This document shows positions 8,311-17,254 of a stretch of DNA of 64,000 nt, in pieces. This DNA comes from VGDP01 sp964530335 (GTDB lineage Bacteria; Pseudomonadota; Alphaproteobacteria; SP197), in the NCBI GenBank assembly GCA_964530335.1, contig CAZGYG010000004.1:1-64000 (forward strand), written 5' to 3'. The notes beneath the pieces were generated by a model that saw nothing but the letters and a program-made list of their open reading frames with translations, did no database searches and was not told where the DNA came from. Made by a program: the position numbers and the translations under genes. Position 1 is the stretch's first letter. Each line of letters begins with the position of its first letter.

Positions 8311-9204
8311 ATGGCCCGGCCCGCAGGCCTCAGGACGGCCGCCCTCGGCCTCGTCCCGGCATCCGTGCCCTGGGCCTGGCTGGGGGTCGCGCCCTTCTTC
8401 GTCTTCGCCCTCCTGTTCCTGATCCTGCCCACCGGGTACCTGGTGATCGGCGCGTTCCAGGACGTCGAGGGCAACTTCACCCTCAGGAACCTCGTCAACC
8501 TGCTGGAACCGTCGACCGTCGACGCCTACTGGGTCAGCATCAAGGTCAGCGTGATCTCGGCCCTAGGCGGCGGACTGATCGGTTTCTTCATCGCGTACGC
8601 CGTCGTGATGGGCGGCCTGCCCGACTGGCTGCGCCCGACGGTGATGACGTTCTGCGGCGTGGCCTCGAACTTCGCCGGGCTGCCGCTCGCCTTCGCCTTC
8701 CTGGCCACGCTGGGGCGCAACGGCCTGATCACCATTCTGCTGGTCCGCTTCTTCGACGTGAAGCTCTACGCGACGGGGTTCAACCTGTTGAGCTTCTGGG
8801 GCCTCGCCCTGACGTACATGTATTTCCAGATCCCGCTCATGGTCCTCATCCTCGCGCCGGCCCTCGACGGCTTGCGCAAGGAGTGGCGCGAGGCGTCGGA
8901 GAACCTCGGGGCCACGGCCTGGCAGTACTGGCGCCACGTCGCGCTGCCCATCCTGTGGCCCAGCCTGCTCGGCACCACGGTGCTGCTGTTCGCCAACGCC
9001 TTCGGCGCGGTGGCGACGGCCTACGGCCTGACCGGCGGATCGATCAACCTCGTCACCATCCTGCTCTATGCCCAGATTCGCGGCGACGTGCTGCACGACC
9101 AGAACCTCGGCTACGCGCTCGCGCTGGGGATGATCGTGATCACCGGCCTCTCGAACGCCGCCTACGTCTACTTGCGGGCGCGCAGCGAACGGTGGCTGGG
9201 ATGA
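8311..9204 (+). CDS. ABC transporter permease, first subunit (POPT family)
   Basis: A 297-residue inner-membrane permease with six predicted helices. The first is around residues 25-50 (FFVFALLFLILPTGYLVIGA). The ATPase-contacting EAA loop is clear: EASENLGATAWQYWRHVALP near residues 193-212. It pairs with the next permease in a heterodimeric pore. The ATG at 8311 follows a 76-base gap containing the hairpin. Its TGA overlaps the next ATG (ATGA). The substrate is the same unknown ligand as for the binding protein. Confidence 0.85.
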   Translation: MARPAGLRTAALGLVPASVPWAWLGVAPFFVFALLFLILPTGYLVIGAFQDVEGNFTLRNLVNLLEPSTVDAYWVSIKVSVISALGGGLIGFFIAYAVVMGGLPDWLRPTVMTFCGVASNFAGLPLAFAFLATLGRNGLITILLVRFFDVKLYATGFNLLSFWGLALTYMYFQIPLMVLILAPALDGLRKEWREASENLGATAWQYWRHVALPILWPSLLGTTVLLFANAFGAVATAYGLTGGSINLVTILLYAQIRGDVLHDQNLGYALALGMIVITGLSNAAYVYLRARSERWLG

Positions 9205-9992
9205 AGCGGAACCGCTTCGGGGCCTGGCTCGCGGTGTTCCTGGGCGCCGCGTACTTCCTGCTGCCCTTGATCGGCACCTTCGAGTTCTCGCTGCGCATCC
9301 GGCGCGAAGGCTACACCTTCGACGCTTACGAAATCGTCCTGGCCGACCCGCGCTTTCAGGCGACATTCCTGTATTCGACCGTGCTTTCGTTCGCGACGAT
9401 CATCGTCGGCTCCCTGATCGTCGTGCCCACCGCCTACTTCGTTCAGCTTCGCCTGCGCCGGCTGCGCCAGGTCGTCGAGTTCCTGACCCTCATGCCCCTG
9501 GTCATCCCGGCCATCGTGCTGGTCTTCGGCTACCTGCGCATCTACAACAGCTCGTCGCTGCTGCCGTTCACGTCGAACCAGTTCACGACCGATCTCTTGC
9601 TGATGTTCGGCTATGTCACGCTGGCACTGCCCTACATGTACCGTTCGGTCGACACCGGAATGCAGGCGATCGACGTGCGCACGCTGTCCGAGGCGGCGGA
9701 GAACCTGGGCGCCGGGCCGCTGACGATCCTGTGGCGGGTGATCCTGCCGAACGTGCGCGCCGCCGTGCTGAGCGGCGCCTTCCTGACCTTCGCCATCGTG
9801 ATCGGCGAGTTCGTCCTGGCGAGCCTGCTGGACCGCCCGGCGTTCGGCCCCTACCTGCAACTGGTCGGCGCCGCCCGCGCCTACGAACCCTCGGCGCTGG
9901 CCATCATCGCCTTCATCGTGACCTGGGCCTGCATGGGCCTGATCCAGGTGGTCGGGCGCCAGTCGCGCGGCATCGTGACGGGTGGGCGCTGA
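9201..9992 (+). CDS. ABC transporter permease, second subunit
   Basis: A 263-residue PotC-like permease. The first helix is near residues 8-26 (AWLAVFLGAAYFLLPLIGTF), and there are about six helices in all. The EAA loop reads EAAENLGAGPLTILWRVILP. The start overlaps the first permease stop by four bases and the stop overlaps the ATPase start by one base (TGATG), so translational coupling of the whole importer is likely. Confidence 0.85.
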   Translation: MKRNRFGAWLAVFLGAAYFLLPLIGTFEFSLRIRREGYTFDAYEIVLADPRFQATFLYSTVLSFATIIVGSLIVVPTAYFVQLRLRRLRQVVEFLTLMPLVIPAIVLVFGYLRIYNSSSLLPFTSNQFTTDLLLMFGYVTLALPYMYRSVDTGMQAIDVRTLSEAAENLGAGPLTILWRVILPNVRAAVLSGAFLTFAIVIGEFVLASLLDRPAFGPYLQLVGAARAYEPSALAIIAFIVTWACMGLIQVVGRQSRGIVTGGR

Positions 9993-11074
9993 TGGCGGAG
10001 TCCGGGATGGCCTTCCTGCGCCTGACCCACCTGCAGAAGCACTTCGGCGGCAACCACGTGGTCCGCGACTTCGTGCTCGACGTGGCGCAGGGCGAATTCG
10101 TGTCGTTCCTCGGCCCCAGCGGCTGCGGCAAGACGACGACGCTGCGCATGATCGCCGGGTTCGAGGTTCCCGGCGAAGGGACGATCCACATCGACGGCCG
10201 GGACGTCACCCGGCTGCGCCCCAACCAGCGCGATGTCGGCATGGTGTTCCAATCCTACGCGCTGTTCCCGAACATGACGGTGGCCGACAACGTCGCGTTC
10301 GGGCTCAAGGTCGCCAAGCGCCCGGCCCCCGAGATCCGCCAGCGGGTCGAGGAGATGCTGAGCCTGGTCAAGCTGCCCCAGCTCGCCAACCGCTTTCCCC
10401 ACCAGCTTTCGGGCGGCCAGCAGCAGCGGGTCGCGCTCGCCCGGGCGCTGTCGATCAAGCCGCAGGTGCTGCTGCTCGACGAGCCGCTGTCGGCGCTGGA
10501 CGCGAAGATCCGCGTGTCGCTGCGCGAGGAAATCCGGGCCCTGCAGCGCAAGCTGGGCATCACGACCATCTATGTGACCCACGACCAGGAAGAAGCCCTG
10601 TCGATGTCGGACCGGATCGTGGTCATGAACGAAGGGCAGATCGAGCAGGTCGGCACGCCGTTCGAGATCTACAACTTCCCGCGCACCGGGTTCGTCGCCT
10701 CGTTCGTCGGCACGCTCAACATCTTGCACGGCAAGGTGATCGATCCCGCGGCGGGCCGGATCGCCATCGACGACCAGGAGATCGTCGCGGGGCACGCGAT
10801 CGCGGACGCCAAGGCCGGCGATATGCGGTCGCTGGCGATCCGCCCCGAGGTCGTCGCCCTGGGGGCCGATCGTCGCAACCAGATGCGGGGAACCATCGAG
10901 CACGTGAATTTCCTGGGATCGGTGGTGCGCATCCGCGTCCGCTTCAGGGACAACTCCCTGCTGCTCGACGCGTTCAACCACCCCAGCGTCGCGCCGCCCG
11001 AGCCGGGGCAGTCGGTCGTGGTCGGATTCGCGCCCGAGAACGTCCTGGTGCTCGAAGGCACCGAGGGCGGCTGA
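9992..11074 (+). CDS. ABC transporter ATP-binding protein (PotA/FbpC type)
   Basis: A 360-residue ATPase that powers the importer. It shows Walker A GPSGCGKTT near residue 44, Q-loop VFQSYALFPNM, signature LSGGQQQRVALARAL, Walker B VLLLDEPLSALD and the switch THDQEEAL. The C-terminal third (from about residue 240) is a TOBE-type regulatory domain with RSLAIRPEVVAL. The ATG at 9992 overlaps the upstream stop; an in-frame ATG five codons later is an alternative. The 70 bases downstream contain no obvious terminator, so transcription may continue into the enzymes at 11145-15187. Confidence 0.88.
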   Translation: MAESGMAFLRLTHLQKHFGGNHVVRDFVLDVAQGEFVSFLGPSGCGKTTTLRMIAGFEVPGEGTIHIDGRDVTRLRPNQRDVGMVFQSYALFPNMTVADNVAFGLKVAKRPAPEIRQRVEEMLSLVKLPQLANRFPHQLSGGQQQRVALARALSIKPQVLLLDEPLSALDAKIRVSLREEIRALQRKLGITTIYVTHDQEEALSMSDRIVVMNEGQIEQVGTPFEIYNFPRTGFVASFVGTLNILHGKVIDPAAGRIAIDDQEIVAGHAIADAKAGDMRSLAIRPEVVALGADRRNQMRGTIEHVNFLGSVVRIRVRFRDNSLLLDAFNHPSVAPPEPGQSVVVGFAPENVLVLEGTEGG

Positions 11075-11144
11075 ATCGGCCAGCCGGCTGACCTGGCGCC
11101 ACCGCTGGGTTAAGGTTCGTCCGTTCCAGACGGAGGCGAACGCC

Positions 11145-12038
11145 ATGGCGCGCAAGAGAGTCGTGCTGACCGGAGCGGCGGGCACCATCTCATCGCAGAT
11201 CCTGCCCGAATTCCGCGCCCGCTACGACCTGGTGCTGCTCGACCGCACGCGCCAGGGCAAGACGGGGACCATGAACGACATCGTGCTGGCGGACCTCGCC
11301 GATCCGGACCTCGACCGCATCCGCGCGCACTTCAAGGGCGCCGACGCGATCGTCCACAACGCCTGGGCCATCGACCCAGCGCACCCCTCCGACATGGGCG
11401 GCCAGTGGCTGCCGGCAAACCGCAACCCGGCGCTGCCCATGAGCCTGGACGGCTTCGCGGTCGAACGGACCAACATCGACATGGTGTACCACGTGCTGCG
11501 CCTGGCGGTGGAGGAGGCGATCCCGCGCGTCGTGATCGCCAGCTCGAACCACGCCGCCGACTGGTACGAGACCAAGTTGCACGCGAGCGGCATGCACGCG
11601 GTGGGCCCCGAGACCTATCCCTTGTCCGACAACTTCTACGGCTGGGCCAAGGCGGCCTACGAGCTGCTCGGCCACGTGTTCGCGTGCGGCACCTTCGGCC
11701 GGCCGGTCGAAACCGTGTTCATCCGCATCGGCGCGCCGCGCCAAATCCGCATCGAGCGCGACGACGCAGTCGGCTACCGGCGCGACCTCGGCGCCTACGT
11801 CAGTCCGCGCGACCTGGCGCAGCTCTACGTCAAGGCGATCGACGCACCGGACATCCGCAACGCCGACGGCGTGCCGTGGCTGGTGGTCTACGGCCGGTCG
11901 GGCAACGCGCGCGGGTTCTGGAGCCTCGAAACCGCCCGGAACGTGCTGGGCTACGTGCCCCAGGACGATTCCGAGGTCGCGTTCGCCGACGACGTGCGCC
12001 GGCTGGTGATCGATCCCGCGCGCCAAGCCGCGCCGTGA
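11145..12038 (+). CDS. NAD-dependent epimerase/dehydratase, uronate dehydrogenase-like
   Basis: A 297-residue extended SDR. The Rossmann motif near the N-terminus is TGAAGTISSQI, slightly altered from TGAAGxIG. The catalytic pair is YGWAK in FYGWAKAAYE, and IASSNHA supplies the Ser. Similar proteins include uronate and aldose dehydrogenases. The ATG at 11145 has GGAGG eight bases before it. Its stop overlaps the GTG of the dimethylformamidase-like gene by GTGA, a strong sign of coupling. It probably oxidises a sugar or alcohol moiety of the imported compound; the substrate is unknown. Confidence 0.75.
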   Translation: MARKRVVLTGAAGTISSQILPEFRARYDLVLLDRTRQGKTGTMNDIVLADLADPDLDRIRAHFKGADAIVHNAWAIDPAHPSDMGGQWLPANRNPALPMSLDGFAVERTNIDMVYHVLRLAVEEAIPRVVIASSNHAADWYETKLHASGMHAVGPETYPLSDNFYGWAKAAYELLGHVFACGTFGRPVETVFIRIGAPRQIRIERDDAVGYRRDLGAYVSPRDLAQLYVKAIDAPDIRNADGVPWLVVYGRSGNARGFWSLETARNVLGYVPQDDSEVAFADDVRRLVIDPARQAAP

Positions 12039-14347
12039 ACCTGCCGCGCCTGATGGGCTACGCCGATCGGATCAGCGTCCGGCCCGGCGAGACCATCCGA
12101 TTCAAGGTCAGCGCCGACGGCATCGCGCGCTACCAGGCCGATATCGTGCGGCTCGTTTGCGCGGCTGATGCTCCCGGCGGCCCGGGATTCGACGAGCGGC
12201 CGGTCGAAAGTCCGGTCTCGGGCGAATACCCGGGGCGCGTCCAGCCGATCCATGCCGGGTCCTACGTGCGCGTGCCGGCGACCGAGCGCACCCAGCGCAT
12301 GGCCAGCTTCACCGCCCAGGCGTTCGTCTGGCCGACGCTCCCGGGCCACGGCACCCAGGCCATCCTCGGCACCTGGAGCCAGGGGCTGGGCGCCGGCTTC
12401 GCCCTGGTCGTCGAGGAGGACGGCACGTTCGCGCTGCGCCTCGGCACCGCGGGCGGCGCGCTGCTGAACGTTTCGACCGGGCATAGGCTCGCCGCCCGGG
12501 CGTGGACCTTCGTCGCCGCGACCTACGACGCGGCGTCCCGCCAGGCCGTGCTGGTCCAGGACCCGCTCGACCCGGCGACCCGACCGGCGCGCCCCATCGT
12601 GGTCGGCGCCAAGCTCGACGGCGCGCGCGCCGACGGCGGGCGCGACCTGCTGATCGCGGCGTGGAACGCGAGCCAGCGGCCGGGCCAGGCGCCGACCGGC
12701 GCCCACTTCAACGGCCGCGTCGAGGCGCCGAGGCTGGCGGACCGCGCGCTCGAGCTCGACGCCATCGAGGCGCTCGGCAAGCCGATCCCGCCGCTCGGGC
12801 TCGGCCAGGCGCTGCTCGGCTGCTGGGACTTCGCCCGCGACATCGGCTCGACCCGCGTCGTCGACGTGGGTCCCGGCGGGTGGCACGGCGCCACCGTCAA
12901 CCTGCCGACGCGCGCGGTGCGCGGGCATCGCTGGACCGGCGCCGAGATGAACTGGCGCTACGCCCCCGAGCAGTACGCGGCGATCCACTTCCACGACGAC
13001 GATCTCTACGACTGCGGCTGGGACGACGACATTGTCTTCACCGTGCCGGCGGACCTGCCGAGCGGCTGCTACGCGGCGCGGCTAGTCGCCGACGACGCCG
13101 AGGAGCGGATTCCGTTCATCGTCCGCCCGCCCGCCGGCCGGGCGAGCGCGCCCGTCCTGTTCGTCATGCCGACCGCGACCCACATGGCCTACGCCAACGG
13201 CACCAAGGCGCTCGACGACGAGGCCACCGAGGTCGCCAAGGGCGGCTTTACGGTCGTCGAAGCGCGCGAGGCGGCGCTCGCCGTGCCCGCGCTCGGCGGC
13301 TCGCTTTACGACCACCACCGCGACGGCAGCGGCGTGCACCACGCCTCACGGATGCGGCCCATGCTCGATGCCCGGCCCAGGACCGGGTTGTGGACCTTCG
13401 ACGCCGACACCTTGATCCCGGCCTGGCTCGCCGCCATCGGCCAGCCGGCGGACATGGCGACCGACGAGGACCTGGACGCCGAGGGCGCGGCCCTGCTCGC
13501 GCCCTACCGGGTCGTGCTGACCGGCCGGCAACCCGAGTACGTCTCGACCCGCATGAGGCAGGGCTATGACGACTACCTCGGCCGCGGCGGGCGCCTGATG
13601 TACCTGGGCGGCAACGGCTTCTACTGGCGCATCGCCTTCCACCCGGAGCTGCCGGGGGTGATCGAGGTGCGCCGGCCCGAGGGCGGGGTGCGCGCCTGGT
13701 CGAGCGCCCCGGGCGAGGGCTACCACGCCTTCAGCGGCGAGCCCGGCGGGCTGTGGCGCCGGCTCGGGCGGCCCCCGAACACGCTGGTCGGCGTCGGGTT
13801 CACCGCACAAGGCTTCGATGGCTCGCGCCCCTACCGGCGGCTTCCGGGCGCCGACGACCCGCGGGCCGCGTTCGCGTTCGCCGGCGTGGCGGGTCCCGAG
13901 ATCGGCGCCCACGGCCTGCTCGGCAACGGCGCGGCCGGGGTCGAGATCGACCGCTTCGACCTGGCGCTGGGCTCGCCGCGGCACGCGCTCGTTCTGGCCC
14001 GGGCCGACGGCTTCTCAGCCAACTGGCGCCGGGTGACCGAGGAGTTCCTGACGCTCCACCCGATGATCGACGGCGCCTCGAACGACCTGGTGCGGGCCGA
14101 CCTGGTGTTCTTCGAAACCCCGGCGGGGGGCGCCGTGTTCGCGGTCGGCTCGATCGCCTGGACGGCGGCGCTGGCCACCGACGGTTACGCCAACGACGTG
14201 GCGCGCGTCACGGCCAACGTGCTGCGACGATTCCTCGACGCGCAACCGTTCGCCATGCCCGACCCCGACGCGGTGCCGATCACCGACCCGGATAGCGCGA
14301 CCGTCGGCGCCGCCGACGTGGCGGAGGGCCTGCGCCGGCGCCCCTGA
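12035..14347 (+). CDS. N,N-dimethylformamidase beta-subunit-like iron amidohydrolase
   Basis: A 770-residue protein that follows the large subunit of N,N-dimethylformamidase from end to end as remembered. It opens GYADRISVRPGETIRFKVSA, has a LamG/concanavalin-like jelly roll at about residues 90-235, then the catalytic half. The 2-Tyr-1-carboxylate iron ligands align: Y386 (MAYANG), Y425 (SLYDHH) and E501 (QPEY); the catalytic Glu aligns with E637 (VEIDRFDLALG). The second-shell His of DMFase is replaced by Q499. It should hydrolyse an amide, but not necessarily DMF. No small alpha subunit gene is adjacent. The GTG at 12035 overlaps the upstream stop; ATG at 12053 is an alternative. Confidence 0.8.
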   Translation: MNLPRLMGYADRISVRPGETIRFKVSADGIARYQADIVRLVCAADAPGGPGFDERPVESPVSGEYPGRVQPIHAGSYVRVPATERTQRMASFTAQAFVWPTLPGHGTQAILGTWSQGLGAGFALVVEEDGTFALRLGTAGGALLNVSTGHRLAARAWTFVAATYDAASRQAVLVQDPLDPATRPARPIVVGAKLDGARADGGRDLLIAAWNASQRPGQAPTGAHFNGRVEAPRLADRALELDAIEALGKPIPPLGLGQALLGCWDFARDIGSTRVVDVGPGGWHGATVNLPTRAVRGHRWTGAEMNWRYAPEQYAAIHFHDDDLYDCGWDDDIVFTVPADLPSGCYAARLVADDAEERIPFIVRPPAGRASAPVLFVMPTATHMAYANGTKALDDEATEVAKGGFTVVEAREAALAVPALGGSLYDHHRDGSGVHHASRMRPMLDARPRTGLWTFDADTLIPAWLAAIGQPADMATDEDLDAEGAALLAPYRVVLTGRQPEYVSTRMRQGYDDYLGRGGRLMYLGGNGFYWRIAFHPELPGVIEVRRPEGGVRAWSSAPGEGYHAFSGEPGGLWRRLGRPPNTLVGVGFTAQGFDGSRPYRRLPGADDPRAAFAFAGVAGPEIGAHGLLGNGAAGVEIDRFDLALGSPRHALVLARADGFSANWRRVTEEFLTLHPMIDGASNDLVRADLVFFETPAGGAVFAVGSIAWTAALATDGYANDVARVTANVLRRFLDAQPFAMPDPDAVPITDPDSATVGAADVAEGLRRRP

Positions 14348-14419
14348 ACGGGGCGCGAGCCGCTTGGCGCGCGGGGCGAAGGGCTGGTATCCAGGCTTCG
14401 GGGATCGGGGGAGGAGTCC

Positions 14420-15187
14420 ATGGCCCGTGGCGACGACATCCGGCGGCGGCTGGCCGCCGGCGAACGCCTGACCGCGTGCTGGCTGACGCTCGGCAGCCCG
14501 ATCGCCGCCGAGATCGTGGCGCTCGCCGGGTTCGACGCCCTGGTCATCGACCAGGAGCACGGGCCGGGCGACCCCTACAACGCGATCCTTCTGATGCAGG
14601 CGGCCGGGGCGGCGGGCGTGCCGTGCCTCATGCGCGTCGCCTCGGCCGATCCCAACCTGATCAAGCGCGCGCTCGACACCGGCATCGACGGGCTCATGGT
14701 GCCCATGGTCGAGACCGCCGAGCAGGCGCGCGCCGTCGTGGCCGCGTGCCGGTTCCCGCCCGAAGGGATACGGGGAATCGCGCCGGGCAGCGTGCGCGCG
14801 GCGCGCTACGGTTACGACCGGGCCGGGTTCGTCGCCGCCCGCGGGCGCGACGTGTTCGTCATCTGCCAGGTCGAGACCAAGGCGACGGTCGGGCGCATCG
14901 CCGCGATCGCCGGCGTCGACGGCGTCGACATGCTGTTCATCGGCCGCAACGACCTGGCCTCGAGCATCGGGCTCGTCGCCGATCCCGGCCAGGCCGAGGC
15001 CCGGGCCCTGCTCGCCGAAGCCGAGGCCGGCATCAAGGCCGCCGGCAAGCCGCTCGGCGGCGTCACCGCGCCGGGCGATGACGCGCGCGCGCTTCATGGG
15101 CGCGGCTACGGGCTGGCCATCGCGGGCAGCGACCACACGCTGCTGCGCGACGCGGCGGTGGCGACGCTCAAGGCCGCGCGGGGATGA
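14420..15187 (+). CDS. HpcH/HpaI-family aldolase
   Basis: A 255-residue class II pyruvate-type aldolase. Family landmarks are VIDQEHGP near residue 46 (catalytic His), GLMVPMVET, the metal-binding Glu in CQVETKATV and Asp in MLFIGRNDLASS. Members cleave 4-hydroxy-2-oxo acids to pyruvate plus an aldehyde, with divalent metal. The ATG at 14420 is preceded by GGGGGAGGAG. It lies 72 bases after the DMFase-like gene and 4 bases before hpnB, so it is the last catabolic gene before the hopanoid genes. It may cleave the carbon skeleton released by that pathway. Confidence 0.85.
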   Translation: MARGDDIRRRLAAGERLTACWLTLGSPIAAEIVALAGFDALVIDQEHGPGDPYNAILLMQAAGAAGVPCLMRVASADPNLIKRALDTGIDGLMVPMVETAEQARAVVAACRFPPEGIRGIAPGSVRAARYGYDRAGFVAARGRDVFVICQVETKATVGRIAAIAGVDGVDMLFIGRNDLASSIGLVADPGQAEARALLAEAEAGIKAAGKPLGGVTAPGDDARALHGRGYGLAIAGSDHTLLRDAAVATLKAARG

Positions 15188-15191
15188 CGGC

Positions 15192-16310
15192 GTGCTGGCC
15201 GGCTTGCTAGGCGCCGCCGGTTGCGCCGCCTGGCTCACCCTGCTGGGCTGGCGCGGCGGCTTCTGGCGCGAACGCCCGTTCGAGGCGCCGCCGCTCGGGG
15301 CCGCGCCGGAGGTCGTCGCCGTGGTGCCGGCGCGCGACGAGGCCGATGTCATCGGCCGGGTTGTGGCCGCGCTCGCGGCGCAGGACTATCCCGGCCGGTT
15401 CCACGTGATCGTGGTCGACGACGGTTCGAGCGACGGCACCGCCACGGCCGCGGCCGGGCCCGGGCGGACCGTGGTTAGGGCTCGGACACGGCCCCGGGGC
15501 TGGGCCGGCAAACCCTGGGCCATGGCCGAGGGCCTCGCCGCGGCCCGTCATGCCGCGCCCGACGCCCGTTACGTATGGCTGACAGATGCCGACGTCGTGC
15601 ACGGACCCGACGTGCTCGCCGGGCTCGTGGCGCGCGCCGAGGAGGGCTACGACCTGGTGTCCTTGATGGCCCGGCTTGGCGGAACCACGGTCGTCGAGCG
15701 CCTGTTGATGCCGGCCTACGTGTTCTTCTTCCAGATGCTCTATCCCTTCGCCTGGGTGCGCGATCCCGGCCGGGCCACGGCCGCCGCGGCCGGCGGCTGC
15801 ATGCTGGTGCGCCGGACCGCGCTCGAACGGATCGGCGGCATGGCGGCGATCGCCGACGCGGTGATCGACGACTGCGCGCTGGCGCGGGCGATCAAGCCGG
15901 GCGGTCCGATCTGGCTCGGGCTCGCTGACGCTTCGACCAGCCTGCGCGGTTATCCGGGCGCCGCCGACGTGTGGCGGCTGATCGCGCGCAGCGCCTACAG
16001 CGAGCTCGGGTATTCCCCGGTCCGGCTCGCGCTCGCCGTCCTTGGCATGGCGGTCGTCTATCTCGCCCCGCCGGCGCTGGCGGTCGCGGCGGACGGTTGG
16101 GCGCGGGTCTTCGGCGCCGCCGCATGGGCGTCGATGGTCGTGGCCTATGCGCCGACGCTGGCACGGCTGGGCGTCGCGCTGTCGTTCGCGCTCGCGTTGC
16201 CTGTCGTTGCCCTGTTCTACGTGGCGGCGACGATCGACTCGGCCCGGCGGTTCGCCGTGGGCCGGGGCGGCGCGTGGAAGGGGCGCTACCAGGCGCACCC
16301 CGGGTCGTGA
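15192..16310 (+). CDS. hpnB: Hopanoid biosynthesis glycosyltransferase HpnB
   Basis: A 372-residue membrane-associated family 2 glycosyltransferase. The GT-A domain starts with VVAVVPARDEADVIGRV; DDGSSDGT is the nucleotide-sugar site and WLTDADVVHGPD the metal-binding DXD-like site. Helices at the C-terminal end (about residues 275-350) anchor it. HpnB is found with hopanoid genes; its product is not firmly established. GTG at 15192 starts the protein four bases after the aldolase stop. The stop overlaps the next GTG (GTGA). Confidence 0.8.
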   Translation: MLAGLLGAAGCAAWLTLLGWRGGFWRERPFEAPPLGAAPEVVAVVPARDEADVIGRVVAALAAQDYPGRFHVIVVDDGSSDGTATAAAGPGRTVVRARTRPRGWAGKPWAMAEGLAAARHAAPDARYVWLTDADVVHGPDVLAGLVARAEEGYDLVSLMARLGGTTVVERLLMPAYVFFFQMLYPFAWVRDPGRATAAAAGGCMLVRRTALERIGGMAAIADAVIDDCALARAIKPGGPIWLGLADASTSLRGYPGAADVWRLIARSAYSELGYSPVRLALAVLGMAVVYLAPPALAVAADGWARVFGAAAWASMVVAYAPTLARLGVALSFALALPVVALFYVAATIDSARRFAVGRGGAWKGRYQAHPGS

Positions 16311-17158
16311 CCACGCAGGACGACGCGGCGCGCGCGCTGGCCGGCCGGACCGGCAGCTCGTTCTACGCCGCCATGCGCCTGCTGCCGGCGTCCCGGCGCG
16401 ACGCGATCTACGCCATCTACGACTTCTGCCGCGCCGTCGACGACATCGCCGACGGACCGCTGCCCGCCCAGGCCAAGCGCGAGGGCCTGGAACGCTGGCG
16501 CGCGGACATCGCGCGGCTGTTCGACGAGCGGGCCCGCGAAAGCCAGGGCGACCAGCCGATCGTTCGGGCGTTGGCCGCCGCGGTAAGGGGCTACGGGCTG
16601 GAGCGCGCCGATCTGCTGGCCGTGATCGACGGCGTGGCGATGGACGCGGAGGGGACTATGCGGGCGCCCTCGCGCGCGAGCCTCGATCGCTACATCGACG
16701 GCGTCGCCTGCGCCGTGGGCCGGCTCGCGGTCCGGGTGTTCGGCTGCCCGCGGGCCGAGGGCCTGGCGCTCGCCGCCGCGCTGGGGCGGGCGTTGCAGCT
16801 CACCAACATCCTGCGCGACCTCGACCAGGACGCCAAGGAAGGCCGGCTCTACCTGCCGCGCGACCTGCTCGAGGCCCACGGCATCGGCCTCGATGACCCC
16901 GAAACCGTACTGCGCCACCCAGCCCTGCCTGCCGCGTGCGCCGCGCTGGCCGCCGAGGCGCGGGACGCGTTCGCCGCGGCCGACGCGACGCTACACCGCT
17001 GCCCGCGGCGCCAGGTCCGCCCTGCCGCGCTCATGGCCGCCGTTTATCGCCATCTGCTCGCCCGCCTCGAGGCGCGCGGCTGGACCGAGCTGGACCGGCC
17101 CGTGCGGGTCCCGCGCGTGGTCAAGGCGTGGCTTGCCATCCGTCATGGAATATTCTAG
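16307..17158 (+). CDS. hpnD: Presqualene diphosphate synthase HpnD
   Basis: A 283-residue trans-isoprenyl diphosphate synthase of the squalene/phytoene synthase class. It begins near SSFYAAMRLLP and has the first Asp-rich motif DFCRAVDDIAD and the second DLDQDAKEGRLYLP, which match HpnD better than HpnC. HpnD joins two farnesyl diphosphates into presqualene diphosphate. The GTG at 16307 overlaps the hpnB stop. The usual partners HpnC and HpnE, needed to reach squalene, are not next to it. Confidence 0.85.
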   Translation: MTTQDDAARALAGRTGSSFYAAMRLLPASRRDAIYAIYDFCRAVDDIADGPLPAQAKREGLERWRADIARLFDERARESQGDQPIVRALAAAVRGYGLERADLLAVIDGVAMDAEGTMRAPSRASLDRYIDGVACAVGRLAVRVFGCPRAEGLALAAALGRALQLTNILRDLDQDAKEGRLYLPRDLLEAHGIGLDDPETVLRHPALPAACAALAAEARDAFAAADATLHRCPRRQVRPAALMAAVYRHLLARLEARGWTELDRPVRVPRVVKAWLAIRHGIF

Positions 17159-17254
17159 CTCTGTCTTGAGTCTGAAACGTGGCTGTCGCATCCTGCGGAT
17201 TCGACGGTATTCTGGCATCTTAACCGGCGGAACATCCAAAGACGCGCGACGACC

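Noticed and set aside
17159..17254. ECF-type (GGAAC...GTT) promoter before shc
   Set aside because: GGAAC occurs at the right kind of place, but no matching -10 element follows at the proper distance.
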